Origin: Bacteroidales bacterium
Lineage (GTDB): Bacteria > Bacteroidota > Bacteroidia > Bacteroidales > UBA932
Direction: 5' to 3'
Length of the DNA: 60,080 nt
Assembly (NCBI GenBank): GCA_017477465.1
Contig: JAFUVU010000036.1
Coordinates: 1-60,080 of the forward strand
The position numbers and the translations under genes were made by a program. The notes under the pieces were generated by a model, which worked only from the letters and a program-made list of their open reading frames with translations, did not search any database and was not told the DNA's origin. Of the stretch, positions 25,972 through 34,641 are shown piece by piece (position 1 is the first letter of the stretch; every line of letters begins with the position of its first letter).

Positions 25972-28900
25972 TTATCTGGGAATCAGCGTGAAGGAGTAGC
26001 TGTAAGCTGTGTCGGCCCAAAGGGTGAGGTCTTTTTCCGGGCGGGCACCCCAGCTGTCGTAGCCGCCCAGGCCTGTCATCTTATAGTCGATGCAAACCTC
26101 CGTAAAGTCGCGCACGGGAACGTCGCTGATGTGAGTCTGGCGGCGGACACGGTTGCGGCCGGCTTCGGCGGAGTGGTCCTCATCGGCCCTGAAATAATTC
26201 CATTGGTAGGGACGGTCGGTCGCTTCTTCGCAGTCCAGGTCTTCCACTGTCTGGCGGAGGACGTTGAATTCGAAGGGAGCGGAGGAGACAATCTTGAGTC
26301 CGTCAACTTCCAGCCAGCTCACCTCCGTGTGGTGACCGGTCTCCTGAGGCCTTACGTAAGGATAGAATTCGGCCGATGCAGTGCTCTTGAAGATGCTCTT
26401 GAAGGTGCAGCTGCTGCGGTCCCAGTAGTTCTCCACAGGGCCGCGGCCGAAGTAGCGGAAAGCTTCGCCGGGAACGTGGAAGCGGATGCCCAGGCGGGGG
26501 ATTTCCACACGCACGTGGTAGCCGTCTCCGGTGGGCAAACCTTCTGCGGGGGCGGTGGCTACGTCAATCTTCAGGGTACCGTCGGCAAAGAAGGTGTACA
26601 CTTCCTTGGCGCGGACGTCCTTGCCTGTGACCGTGATGGCTACGCTGCCGTCGGCAAGGCTTTCTGCACTCACCATGTCGGGATTGGCGGGGTGTTTGAA
26701 ACGCTGGGCGCGCAGAGGCTCGCCGTTGCCGTAGTCGTTATCTACGGGCGCTCTCCAGAAATTGGGCTTCAGGCCGAAGTCGGGGTTCACGACGTCGCGT
26801 CCCTTCACCTTCCAGCTCTTTACGGTGCCGGTGGTCTTGTCGAAGATAAGTTCGGCCTTTGCCGAGCGTACGACAAGCTGCGTGTCGCCGTCGGTGAAGC
26901 TCACTTTCCCCTTGTTGACCAGTTCCTTAGGGGCCGATGTGTCTTTAATCAGAGCCTCGTTGTTGGCGATGACGGTGCCTCCCGGAAGGAGCGGCTGGGC
27001 GTCCTTGACGATGACTTCGAAGAAGATGCGGTACTCGGCGGCCTTACGCATGCGGGGGAGTTTGACGGTAATCTGCTCGGCCGTCTGCGGGGCTGTCGTC
27101 AGGTGCAGTTTGTGGGTGCGCCACCAGAAGGGCTTTTTGCCGTTGCGCTCTACCCACCACTTGATGGTGTAGCCGTCCAAGCTGGTGAAATAGTGGCGGT
27201 TGAAGACCTCGAAGATGCCTTTTTCAATGTCAATCGGCCTGATGTCGATATTTTGGTAAACGTGTTTTACTTCGTAGAAACCGGGGTGAGGGTCGCGGTC
27301 CGGGTTGACGAGACCGTTGCAGAGGAAGTTGCCGTCCGAGGGCATTTCGTTTCCATAGTCGCCGCCGTAGGTCCAGACTCTTTCCTTATCGTAGAGGCCC
27401 TGGTCCACCCAGTCCCAGATAAAGCCGCCCTGCAGGTGAGTGTGGGCGTAGAACTGGTCCCACTGCCAGTCGATGGAGCCGTTGGAGTTGCCCATTGCGT
27501 GGGAATATTCGCAGAGGGCGATAGGTTTGGCGCTGTAGCTTTCGCCCATCCTGCGCAGCCAGTCGGTACCGGGGTACATGGGGTTCAGGAAGTCGGTGTT
27601 CCAGTCGTACTCCGCCCTTTCATACACTACAGGACGGTTCTGACCGTCGGCCTCCAGTTCCTTGAGAAGCTTGTAGGTGGCGTAGAAGTTGACGCCGTTG
27701 CCGGCTTCGTTGCCAAGCGAGAGAAGGGTTACGCAAGGGTAATTGGCAGTGCGGCGGTACATGTTAAGGGTGCGGTCCACATGCTTTGTGAGCCATTCGG
27801 GTTTGTTGCCGAGGGTGTGGTCCGGATGGTAGTACATGCCGTGGCTTTCGATGTTGGCTTCGTCATATACATAGAAGCCGAGGGAGTCGCAGAGCTCGTA
27901 GAATTCTCTGGGCTGAGGGTAGTGGCAAGTACGGATTGCGTTGATGTTGCAGAGTTTCATCAGCTGCAGATCCTCAAGGATGTTTTCCTTGGTGATATAG
28001 TGGCCGGTGTAGGGGTTGTGCTCGTGCAGGTTTACGCCTTTGAATTTAATGGGCTGACCGTTGAGGAAGAAGGCTTTGACGTCCCTGTCGCCGTCTTTTG
28101 CGGCCTTGATTTCGATACGGCGGAAGCCTACGTGGAAGCGGGTGTATTCGCCGTTCACTTTGAGCAGGAGGGTGTAAAGCTCAGGCGTTTCAGCGCTCCA
28201 GAGGCGTACGCCGGGGATGCTGTCGGTGACCGTAGCCATGTGGCCGTTGAATTCGAAGCTGGCATCGGCAACAGCCTGGCCGTCTTTGTCAAGAAGCTCG
28301 TACGACACCTCCGTAGGGGCCTCGGAGTGCATTTTCAGCTTGAAGATGCCGGTTCCAAGGTCTTCGGTCAGGGTGGATACTACGCTGAAGTCGAAGCCTG
28401 TGTCCTTGGCCTCGCTGGAGAGGTAAACGTCGCGCTCTATGCCGGAGATTCTCCAGAAGTCCTGGCACTCAAGGAACGAGCCTGCCGAGTAGCGGTAAAT
28501 CTTCAGAAGCAGCTCATTCTCACCTTCTTTGAGGGCCGATGTGATATTGTACCGGGCAAGGCTCTTGGAGTCTTCGGCATAGCCGATCTCCTTGCCGTTC
28601 ACGTACACGTATGTGCCGCTCTTGGTGCCGCAGAGGTTAAGGAAAACCTCACGTCCTTTCCAGGATTCGGGAACGTTGAAGCTGCGGTGGTAAAGGGCGC
28701 CGGGGAAGGTTTCCGGCAGCACCGGTGGCTGCGGGTTGTCGGGGCAGAAATCGTATTTGTGGTTTGTGTAAATGGCTGTGCCCCAGCCCTGAGTCTCCCA
28801 GTTTGCGGGTACTGCAATTTTATCCCATGTATCCGGGACGGCTATCTTTTTGTGGTCGTCAAAATATTTGAAGTCCCATGTTCCGTTGAGGCCGATGTAG

Positions 28901-29088
28901 TTTTCGCTCTCACGGAAGCCTTTTGTCAGGGCGTCTTCACGCGTGGCATAGTAGATAACCTCGGTGCGCTTTGTGTTGGCATTTACGGATGTTGTCTGAG
29001 TGTCCTGCCAGTAAGGAAGTTCCTGAGCCTGAGCGGCCAGGCATCCCGTTAGCATCGATGCAAGGAGGATAAAAGATTTTTTCATCAT
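25972..29088 (-). CDS. GH2 beta-galactosidase (LacZ-type), 1038 aa
   Basis: Large exo-beta-galactosidase of family GH2. Seen: signal peptide (MMKKSFILLASMLTGCLAAQAQ), sugar-binding and Ig-like domains, TIM barrel with the acid/base glutamate in LSLGNEAGNG (about Glu461) and the nucleophile in ALCEYSHAMGNSNG (about Glu527), then the C-terminal beta-galactosidase small-chain domain. The length matches LacZ. The ATG at 29088 is chosen; the in-frame TTG at 29094 is less likely. It follows GH3 by 10 nt in one operon ending at the 25893-25962 hairpin. Secretion suggests periplasmic trimming of imported oligosaccharides. Confidence 0.95.
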   Translation of the reverse strand: MMKKSFILLASMLTGCLAAQAQELPYWQDTQTTSVNANTKRTEVIYYATREDALTKGFRESENYIGLNGTWDFKYFDDHKKIAVPDTWDKIAVPANWETQGWGTAIYTNHKYDFCPDNPQPPVLPETFPGALYHRSFNVPESWKGREVFLNLCGTKSGTYVYVNGKEIGYAEDSKSLARYNITSALKEGENELLLKIYRYSAGSFLECQDFWRISGIERDVYLSSEAKDTGFDFSVVSTLTEDLGTGIFKLKMHSEAPTEVSYELLDKDGQAVADASFEFNGHMATVTDSIPGVRLWSAETPELYTLLLKVNGEYTRFHVGFRRIEIKAAKDGDRDVKAFFLNGQPIKFKGVNLHEHNPYTGHYITKENILEDLQLMKLCNINAIRTCHYPQPREFYELCDSLGFYVYDEANIESHGMYYHPDHTLGNKPEWLTKHVDRTLNMYRRTANYPCVTLLSLGNEAGNGVNFYATYKLLKELEADGQNRPVVYERAEYDWNTDFLNPMYPGTDWLRRMGESYSAKPIALCEYSHAMGNSNGSIDWQWDQFYAHTHLQGGFIWDWVDQGLYDKERVWTYGGDYGNEMPSDGNFLCNGLVNPDRDPHPGFYEVKHVYQNIDIRPIDIEKGIFEVFNRHYFTSLDGYTIKWWVERNGKKPFWWRTHKLHLTTAPQTAEQITVKLPRMRKAAEYRIFFEVIVKDAQPLLPGGTVIANNEALIKDTSAPKELVNKGKVSFTDGDTQLVVRSAKAELIFDKTTGTVKSWKVKGRDVVNPDFGLKPNFWRAPVDNDYGNGEPLRAQRFKHPANPDMVSAESLADGSVAITVTGKDVRAKEVYTFFADGTLKIDVATAPAEGLPTGDGYHVRVEIPRLGIRFHVPGEAFRYFGRGPVENYWDRSSCTFKSIFKSTASAEFYPYVRPQETGHHTEVSWLEVDGLKIVSSAPFEFNVLRQTVEDLDCEEATDRPYQWNYFRADEDHSAEAGRNRVRRQTHISDVPVRDFTEVCIDYKMTGLGGYDSWGARPEKDLTLWADTAYSYSFTLIPR

Positions 29089-29098
29089 ATTCAAGTGG

Positions 29099-31558
29099 TT
29101 ATTTTATTTCGATTGTTTGCGTGAGGCGGATATCGGCCGATGATGTGCCGATTTGAAGCTCAAATTCGCCGGGTTCGACGACTCTTTCCATCTGAGGGTT
29201 CACCAGCTCGAAAGCGCTGCGCTGCAGCGGCAGCTCGACGGTTACGGTCTCTCCGGCTTTGACGTGCACGCGCTTGAAGGCGCAAAGCTGTTTCCGCGGC
29301 CTTGCGGTAGAGGCGACAAGGTCCCGGATATACACCTGCACAACCTCATCTCCGTCCATCTCCCCGGCATTGGTAATAACCACAGAAACGCCGGCAAACG
29401 CCGTATCGGCCTTGTCATTTTGGGCGCCATTGTCATTCCTCGCTTCCTTCTTGTCATTCCGAGCGAAGCCGAGGAATCTCATATTGCTATACTCAAACTT
29501 CGTATAGCTAAGCCCATAGCCGAACGGGAACAGCGGCTCTGCGCTTTCTTCCACGTAGTCGTGGCTGTTGGGTACTTTCCTGTTATAGTAAACCGGCAGC
29601 TGTCCCACGCTGCGGGGGACACTCACGCTCAGGCGTCCGGCGGGGTTGTATCGGCCCAGGAGGACATCGGCAAGGGCCGTGCCGCCTTCGCCGCCGGGGT
29701 ACCAGAGGGTGAGGAGGGCATCGGCATTTTCTGCCGCCCAGTTCTTGTCCAGCGGACGGCCTTCGATATACACTACCACCAGCGGTTTCCCGGTGGCTTT
29801 CAGCGCTTTGAGGAGGTCGTTCTGCAGGCCGAGGAGCCCCAGGGTGCTGCGGTCGAAGCCTTCGCCTGCCTCCATGTCGGAGACTGCGTCCTTGTCCACG
29901 ACGGCGGCGCCTGTGTCAATATATTTTGTCTTGAAATCTCTGGCCGATGAGCCTCCCACTACGGCGACGGTCACATCCGAGCTGCGGGCTGCCCTGACTG
30001 CATCGGCAATGGTGTTGCTGCGGGTATCGCGAATGGCGCATCCCTTTACGTAAGTGACTGACGCTCCGGCGTTTTGCAGGCCTTCCAGCATGGTGATTAC
30101 GTTCTCATCGGCCTGAGGGGCAGTGTAGTCCCCGAGCTGGTTGTACTGATTGTGCGCATTTGGGCCGATAAGGGCGATGCGGGTGCCTTTTTTCAGTGGC
30201 AGCAAGCCGTTGTTCTTCAGCAGCGTGGCACTTTCCCTGGCGGCCTGGGCGGCTACTTCCAGGTTTGAGCGGCTGCGGACATCGGCCCCCGAACCTTCCG
30301 GGAGGTAGGGGTTGTCGAACAGGCCGGCCTCGAATTTTCTCATTAGCACGCGCTTGACCGCCTGGTCGATGGTTTTCATGCTCAAGCGGCCGCTCTCCAC
30401 GCTTTCCTTGAGGAGGCTGAAGCAGTTGGCGCCAAGGTCCACGTCCACGCCTGCTTCCAGGGCCATTTCGCCCGCTTGCTGCTTGTCTTTGGCGACGTGG
30501 TGGCTGCCGGCGATGCCGTCGATGCTCTCGAGGTCGCTCACTACGAAGCCTTTGAAATTCCATTTGTCACGAAGCACGCCGGTGAGCAGGTCCTTGTTGC
30601 AGGTCGATGGCACGCCGTCGATGGTGTTATAGCTGGTCATCACGCTTAGCGCGCCGGCGTCGATGGCCGCCTTGAAAGTAGGTAAAACATTCTCTTCCAA
30701 GTCTCTGAGGCCGATGTGCGAAGGGCTGCCGTTGTGTCCGCCCTCAGGGATGCCGTATGCGACAAAGTGCTTGAGAGTGGAAATGATGCCTCTGGAGCTG
30801 GTTCCGCGCACCATTGCCGATGCCATCTCGGAGGTGAGGAACATGTCCTCGCCGTAAGTCTCTTCTACGCGCGACCATCTTGGCTCGCGGCTAAGGTCTA
30901 TCACCGGCCCGTAGCCGATGTTGCCGCCCTGCGCTTTAAGCTCATCTCCAATCACTTCGCCAACCTTTTGGACAAGCTCAGTGTCCCAAGTGGCGCTGAG
31001 GCCGATGGAAGTAGGAAACACAGTTGTGCCGATGGCCATGTGTCCGTGCGGCGCTTCCTCCGCCAGAATGATGGGGATTCCGAGACGCGTTGAATCTATC
31101 GCGTAGTGCTGCAGAGCGTTGTATGCCTTAGCGGCCAACTGCGGATCCAGACCGGTTTCCAGGGTCTTTTGGGTCCAGGGATCGGCCCTGAAAGTGGCCC
31201 ACAGCATGCCTCCGTGCTTGTTTTGGATAAAGTCGCGGTATTTGTCCGATATGGTGACCGTTGCCTGGCCGGCCCCGTCACCCCCGACTTGATCGGGGGT
31301 CACCTTTTCGTACATCGGCCAGCCCAGGGGACATAGAAGCTGTCCTAATTTTTCTTCCAGGGTCATGCGTTTCAGCAAATCTTCCGCCCTGATTTCGGCC
31401 GGCAGATTTGCGTCCTTATATAGTAATTCCTTGCTTGAACAGCCAGCTAAGCAGCTTATAATCAATAAACTTGCGGCCGCTTTACCCAGGCTTTCAGTTC
31501 CGGGCATCAAGCGGGACCAGTTAAAGTTGAAAATGCGGTTAAAATGTTTTAGCGCCAT
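29099..31558 (-). CDS. GH3 beta-glycosidase lipoprotein, 819 aa
   Basis: Family GH3 exo-enzyme (beta-glucosidase or beta-xylosidase type). Seen: lipoprotein signal (AASLLIISCLAGCSSKE), N-terminal barrel with SRVEETYGED and KHF, nucleophile in FKGFVVSDLESIDG (about Asp342), (alpha/beta) sandwich, and a C-terminal Fn3-like domain. The ATG at 31558 is used; MPGTESLGK at 31507 would give a more standard signal peptide. Two segments look inserted: KVTPDQVGGDGAGQ near 88, coded by a palindromic repeat, and MRFLGFARNDKKEARNDNGA near 693-716 in the Fn3-like domain, coded by an interspersed repeat. Both keep the frame. First gene of the GH3-GH2 operon. Confidence 0.93.
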   Translation of the reverse strand: MALKHFNRIFNFNWSRLMPGTESLGKAAASLLIISCLAGCSSKELLYKDANLPAEIRAEDLLKRMTLEEKLGQLLCPLGWPMYEKVTPDQVGGDGAGQATVTISDKYRDFIQNKHGGMLWATFRADPWTQKTLETGLDPQLAAKAYNALQHYAIDSTRLGIPIILAEEAPHGHMAIGTTVFPTSIGLSATWDTELVQKVGEVIGDELKAQGGNIGYGPVIDLSREPRWSRVEETYGEDMFLTSEMASAMVRGTSSRGIISTLKHFVAYGIPEGGHNGSPSHIGLRDLEENVLPTFKAAIDAGALSVMTSYNTIDGVPSTCNKDLLTGVLRDKWNFKGFVVSDLESIDGIAGSHHVAKDKQQAGEMALEAGVDVDLGANCFSLLKESVESGRLSMKTIDQAVKRVLMRKFEAGLFDNPYLPEGSGADVRSRSNLEVAAQAARESATLLKNNGLLPLKKGTRIALIGPNAHNQYNQLGDYTAPQADENVITMLEGLQNAGASVTYVKGCAIRDTRSNTIADAVRAARSSDVTVAVVGGSSARDFKTKYIDTGAAVVDKDAVSDMEAGEGFDRSTLGLLGLQNDLLKALKATGKPLVVVYIEGRPLDKNWAAENADALLTLWYPGGEGGTALADVLLGRYNPAGRLSVSVPRSVGQLPVYYNRKVPNSHDYVEESAEPLFPFGYGLSYTKFEYSNMRFLGFARNDKKEARNDNGAQNDKADTAFAGVSVVITNAGEMDGDEVVQVYIRDLVASTARPRKQLCAFKRVHVKAGETVTVELPLQRSAFELVNPQMERVVEPGEFELQIGTSSADIRLTQTIEIK
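29411..29480 (+). repeat. interspersed repeat inside the GH3 gene
   Basis: Three gtcatt units in 70 bp (29413, 29431, 29452), the last running into ccgagcgaagccgaggaatctc. Length and phase keep the GH3 frame open. Same orientation as the other copies. Confidence 0.8.
31277..31303. repeat. palindromic repeat inside the GH3 gene
   Basis: acccccga and tcgggggt flank a 5-nt centre (cttga), an 8-bp perfect palindrome preceded by gtc and followed by cacc. It codes for the TPDQVGG-type peptide. The high stem GC and in-frame position suggest an inserted repetitive element. Confidence 0.6.
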
Positions 31559-31576
31559 AAACACAATTTAAGTTTA

Positions 31577-31584
31577 CAAATATA
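31577..31584 (-). promoter_or_regulatory. -7 box of GH3-GH2 operon
   Basis: tatatttg on the minus strand (TAnnTTTG), 18 nt before the ATG at 31558. Confidence 0.55.
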
Positions 31585-31715
31585 AACATTTTCTTTCACT
31601 AACCCCACATACCCAGTTTCTACAAATATTTATACCCGGAGATTTGCAGGTGTCCCGATTTTATGTCTAGCAAGTGACGCAAGGAAGTTGAAATCTGCGT
31701 AAACAGTTATTCTTT

Positions 31716-32015
31716 TCATTTCCTCAGCAATTCAGCATCTTGAAGTTGGTGGCCAAGTGCATCGTCGGCAGCCAGCAGCGAGATGTCTTTCTCCAGATTC
31801 AAAGCAAAGAGGACACGTGCATAGATACCCATCGCCACTCTGGGGTCACCGTGTTCTACCTTGGAGACAGTCAGCCGTGTCACCGTTGCCCTGTCTGCTA
31901 TATCCTGCATAGAGAGATGCCTGCGCTTACGTGCCAGCATAATCTGCTCACCCATAAGCTGCAACTGCTGCGTCAAAGCCCTAGGCATCATCTTTCCAAA
32001 TGTGTCCTTACTCAT
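31716..32015 (-). CDS. XRE-family HTH regulator, 99 aa
   Basis: Small DNA-binding protein with a Cro/C1-type helix-turn-helix (MLARKRRHLSMQDIADRATVTRLTVSKVEHG, about residues 26-56, given here in two overlapping motifs: MLARKRRHLSMQDIADR and TVTRLTVSKVEHG). It resembles HipB-type antitoxin repressors, but no HipA-like kinase lies beside it. There is no signal peptide. A well-formed promoter (-33 TTTG and -7 box 20 nt apart) lies upstream. It may be an orphan repressor or the remnant of a toxin-antitoxin pair. Confidence 0.85.
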   Translation of the reverse strand: MSKDTFGKMMPRALTQQLQLMGEQIMLARKRRHLSMQDIADRATVTRLTVSKVEHGDPRVAMGIYARVLFALNLEKDISLLAADDALGHQLQDAELLRK

Positions 32016-32034
32016 ATTTGTAATTTATCGTATG

Positions 32035-32066
32035 CAAAAATAGTAATTTTTGTTTAGTATAACAAA
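32035..32066 (-). promoter_or_regulatory. promoter of XRE gene
   Basis: On the minus strand TTTG (32063-32066) and tatttttg (32035-32042, TAnnTTTG) are 20 nt apart, the best full match to the Bacteroidota promoter in the window. Confidence 0.6.
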
Positions 32067-32220
32067 CAATTCAGGATAATTTCCGAAAAAGCATTAATTA
32101 TATAAGATTAAAGCTACTTATACGATTTGCTCCTAGTAATTCTGCCGGGAGTAATATGTATAAGTGGCTGTATCACAACAACTTAAGGGAATTATACCCA
32201 CGTGCGCGAGGGCATTGTGG

Positions 32221-32228
32221 TATCTTTG
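32221..32228 (+). promoter_or_regulatory. -7 box upstream of small basic gene
   Basis: tatctttg (TAnnTTTG), 67 nt before the ATG at 32296. A short frame MTRNSKQCYEA* (32250-32285) lies in between and could be a leader peptide. Confidence 0.45.
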
Positions 32229-32295
32229 TCAAGATATAAACGCAACATTATGACAAGAAACAGCAAGCAGTGCTATGAAGCCTAAACATTGATAC

Positions 32296-32490
32296 ATGGG
32301 AAAGATACCATTCAAAACAAAGAAGAAACTCCGCATCACAGAGGCCGACTCCATGCTGGCCAACCGGAGGGCTGCCCGCTTGGAAGAAATCGAGCAGCAT
32401 GGGAAGCCCGTTTCTTTCCGGAAGGTCCTGCAGAAATCAAAGAAGGCCTATAACCGTAAGAGGTTTAAGAAGGAGATTCCGTCGGATTGA
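32296..32490 (+). CDS. small basic protein, 64 aa
   Basis: Highly charged protein rich in lysine and arginine (FKTKKKLRITEADSM, SKKAYNRKRFKKE). I do not recognise a family; nucleic-acid binding is possible from charge alone. The coding function is supported by a second copy of its 3' 132 bp at 35536-35667, where six of seven differences are silent. It lies 52 nt upstream of the PNPOx-like lipoprotein gene and in the same direction. Confidence 0.6.
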   Translation: MGKIPFKTKKKLRITEADSMLANRRAARLEEIEQHGKPVSFRKVLQKSKKAYNRKRFKKEIPSD

Positions 32491-32536
32491 TTTTCTCATC
32501 CGGCGGATTTTCAGTAAATTCGCAAGATAAAAGCCC
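32359..32536 (+). repeat. 178-bp duplicated segment, copy 1
   Basis: Matches 35536-35713 over 178 bp with 10 mismatches and no gap by my alignment. It covers the last two thirds of the small basic gene and the spacer up to 6 nt before the next ATG. Confidence 0.9.
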
Positions 32537-32542
32537 ATAACC

Positions 32543-33061
32543 ATGAAAAGAATCGTTCTTATTGCTGTCGCCGTACTGATAGTAGCAGCCTGCGGCCAGC
32601 CTTCGAGCAAAAATGAGGTCTCCGTAAACCCTTCTGAATACACATCGAAAAACCAAGATAACATGCAAAGAGTAAGAGATTTCCTGCACGAGGCAGGCGT
32701 ATATTTCCTCGCCACGGTGGACGGCGACGCTCCCCAGGTGCGTCCCTTCGGCACGGCCGAGATCATCGAGGGTAAACTCTATATCCAGACCGGACATGTC
32801 AAGAACGTCGCAAAACAGATTGCGGCCAATCCCAAGGTTGCCATCTGCGCATACAAGGCCGATGAAGGCCGCTGGCTCCGCATCAGCGCAACGCTCGTGG
32901 AAGACCCACGCGTGGAAGTGAAGAAGGCCATGCTGGATGCCAATCCAGGGCTCAGGAGCATATATGACGAGAACGACGGAAACACCGCCGTCTATTTCCT
33001 CAAGGACGCAAAAGCCACCATCAGTTCGTTTACTGCTAAACCCATAGAGATTAATTTCTAA
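32543..33061 (+). CDS. pyridoxamine 5'-phosphate oxidase-like lipoprotein, 172 aa
   Basis: Flavin-binding split-barrel protein of the PNPOx-like superfamily: RVRDFLHEAGVYFLATVDGD, QVRPFGTAEIIEGKLYIQTG, VAKQIAANPKVAICAY are the usual first strands. It carries a clear lipoprotein signal (LIVAACGQPSSK, Cys17), which is uncommon because most members are cytoplasmic. It could reduce or bind a flavin- or F420-type cofactor in the periplasm; the substrate is unknown. The aldo/keto reductase gene starts 1 nt after its stop, so they are co-translated. Confidence 0.85.
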   Translation: MKRIVLIAVAVLIVAACGQPSSKNEVSVNPSEYTSKNQDNMQRVRDFLHEAGVYFLATVDGDAPQVRPFGTAEIIEGKLYIQTGHVKNVAKQIAANPKVAICAYKADEGRWLRISATLVEDPRVEVKKAMLDANPGLRSIYDENDGNTAVYFLKDAKATISSFTAKPIEINF

Positions 33062-33062
33062 T

Positions 33063-33896
33063 ATGGAGACAATCACCCTCAATAACGGCATCAAGATGCC
33101 AATTCTCGGATACGGCGTCTATATGGTGGACCCGTCCGTTACAGAACGTTGTGTTCTTGACGCCATCAGCGTCGGCTACCGCTCGCTGGATACGGCACAG
33201 TACTATGAGAACGAGGCCATGGTTGCATCGGCAGTCCGCAAGTCCGGCATCCCCCGGGACGAGTTCTTCATCACCTCCAAGCTCTGCCAGTCCCGTCCTT
33301 CTTACGAGCAGGCCAAAGAGAACGTTAAAGGCTCACTCCGTCGCATGAAGTTGGACTATCTTGACCTCATGCTTATCCACTGGCCGATGGGGAATGACAG
33401 GGAGATTTGGGCCGCGTTTGAAGACCTGGTTAAAGAAGGGTATCTTCGCAGTATCGGCATCTCCAACTTCTATCCCAAGACCTATGAGGCGCTGGTTAAG
33501 AACGCTGCCGTCAAACCTGCCGTCAATCAGATCGAGACCCATGTCTTCTACCAGCAGAGGCCGATGGTTCAGCTGATGGCGGAGCACGGAACCGCAGTGG
33601 AATCATGGGGTCCCCTGGCCGAAGGCATGAATGGTATCTTTACCAATCCGGTGCTCACAGAAGTTGGTGCCGCGCACGGAAAGACTGCCGCCCAGGTGGC
33701 GCTGCGTTTCCTCATCCAGCAGGACATCATCGTCATTCCGAAGTCCGTCCATAAGGAGAGGATGATTCAGAACATGGATGTCTTCGACTTCTGTCTTTCC
33801 GATGACGAGATGGCGACTGTCCGCACTCTCGACACCGGGCATAACCTGGAGGGGTGGCCGTCAGATGCATTAAAGTACAATCCTAAAGAATTGTAA
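33063..33896 (+). CDS. aldo/keto reductase, 277 aa
   Basis: NADPH-dependent carbonyl reductase of the AKR (2,5-diketo-gluconate reductase-like) group. The catalytic tetrad is visible: Asp43, Tyr48, Lys73 and His106 (SLDTAQYYENE, ITSKLCQ, LMLIHWPMGN). The cofactor region IVIPKSVHKERMIQNMDVF is typical. Length is normal and there is no signal peptide, so it is cytoplasmic. It is tightly coupled to the PNPOx-like lipoprotein before it and a 37-aa membrane peptide after it. Confidence 0.95.
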   Translation: METITLNNGIKMPILGYGVYMVDPSVTERCVLDAISVGYRSLDTAQYYENEAMVASAVRKSGIPRDEFFITSKLCQSRPSYEQAKENVKGSLRRMKLDYLDLMLIHWPMGNDREIWAAFEDLVKEGYLRSIGISNFYPKTYEALVKNAAVKPAVNQIETHVFYQQRPMVQLMAEHGTAVESWGPLAEGMNGIFTNPVLTEVGAAHGKTAAQVALRFLIQQDIIVIPKSVHKERMIQNMDVFDFCLSDDEMATVRTLDTGHNLEGWPSDALKYNPKEL

Positions 33897-33900
33897 ACCA

Positions 33901-34014
33901 ATGAAGGAATCAGCCAAATCGTTCCTGCGGGCATTCATTCCCGGATTCTTGGCAACCGTTCTAGGTATCCTGTTGACGTTCGGAGTCTACAGCTGGAACA
34001 AGATGTATTTATGA
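33901..34014 (+). CDS. small single-pass membrane protein, 37 aa
   Basis: Starts 4 nt after the aldo/keto reductase stop. The sequence is MKESAKSFLRAF, then a hydrophobic segment IPGFLATVLGILLTFGV, then YSWNKMYL. One membrane helix with a basic N-terminal side is predicted. It is probably the last gene of the operon. Function is unknown; very short but well placed. Confidence 0.55.
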   Translation: MKESAKSFLRAFIPGFLATVLGILLTFGVYSWNKMYL

Positions 34015-34095
34015 ATAAACCGCCTATTATTTCCGTCCATGATCTATCTGTATTACTAAAGTTGCAAACTTCGATGAGCCCTTATGAGCCAATTG

Positions 34096-34641
34096 CTACT
34101 CCTTCATGCTCATCAAATCGAAGAACATCAGGACGGTTTCATCGTCGGGTTCCGGAATAACCAGCGGGCTGAAATTACACTTTGAGTAGAAATTCTCTGC
34201 ATCCAGATAAGCATCAACAGTAAGGTAGCGGCAACCCACTTTTGAGGAACCGAAGAAGGTCCCCTTGATGAAGGAAAGTATCATCTGTCCCAAACCGCTG
34301 CCCTGGGCATCCTTAGATACAGCCAGACGGCCAATTTTTATTGCTGGATAGGAAGACCGCCTTTTGGCGTTAGGAATCTTGCGAGAAAGCCTGTTCCAGA
34401 TAGCGGGGTCAGAAACTGCGCGTTCAATCTTGTCGCAGGCAAGGCTGAAATAGGCAAGTGTCTGGTTGGTCTCCTGGTCCTCGACAATATAAGTCTTCGA
34501 GAGATGTTCGCGCTCGTACTTCGTGGCATTGGGCGTGTCATCTCCCGTTTCAAGCAGGAAATTGTTTAGGTCGGGCTTACCGCAGTCGAATGTGTTGAGG
34601 GAATCTTTCCCGGGGATGAAATTTCTTATCAGAGGTTTCAT
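34096..34641 (-). CDS. GNAT acetyltransferase, TacT-like toxin, 181 aa
   Basis: GNAT-fold acetyltransferase with the acetyl-CoA loop in IGRLAVSKDAQGSGLGQMIL and the C-terminal YLDAENFYSKCNFSPL segment seen in TacT/AtaT-type toxins, which acetylate aminoacyl-tRNA. The ATG at 34641 overlaps the upstream 53-aa gene by 4 nt, the classical antitoxin-toxin layout. An upstream in-frame start at 34689 lies in that gene and is rejected. The usual partner is a ribbon-helix-helix DUF1778 protein; here the partner looks different. Housekeeping N-acetyltransferase activity is the alternative. Confidence 0.85.
   Translation of the reverse strand: MKPLIRNFIPGKDSLNTFDCGKPDLNNFLLETGDDTPNATKYEREHLSKTYIVEDQETNQTLAYFSLACDKIERAVSDPAIWNRLSRKIPNAKRRSSYPAIKIGRLAVSKDAQGSGLGQMILSFIKGTFFGSSKVGCRYLTVDAYLDAENFYSKCNFSPLVIPEPDDETVLMFFDLMSMKE

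Noticed and set aside
26131-29052. 973-codon open frame on the + strand
   Set aside because: It is exactly antisense to the GH2 beta-galactosidase, whose catalytic motifs are intact; the opposite frame is open because of codon bias and high GC.
31716-32015. HipAB toxin-antitoxin module
   Set aside because: The XRE protein resembles HipB, but no HipA-like gene lies on either side.
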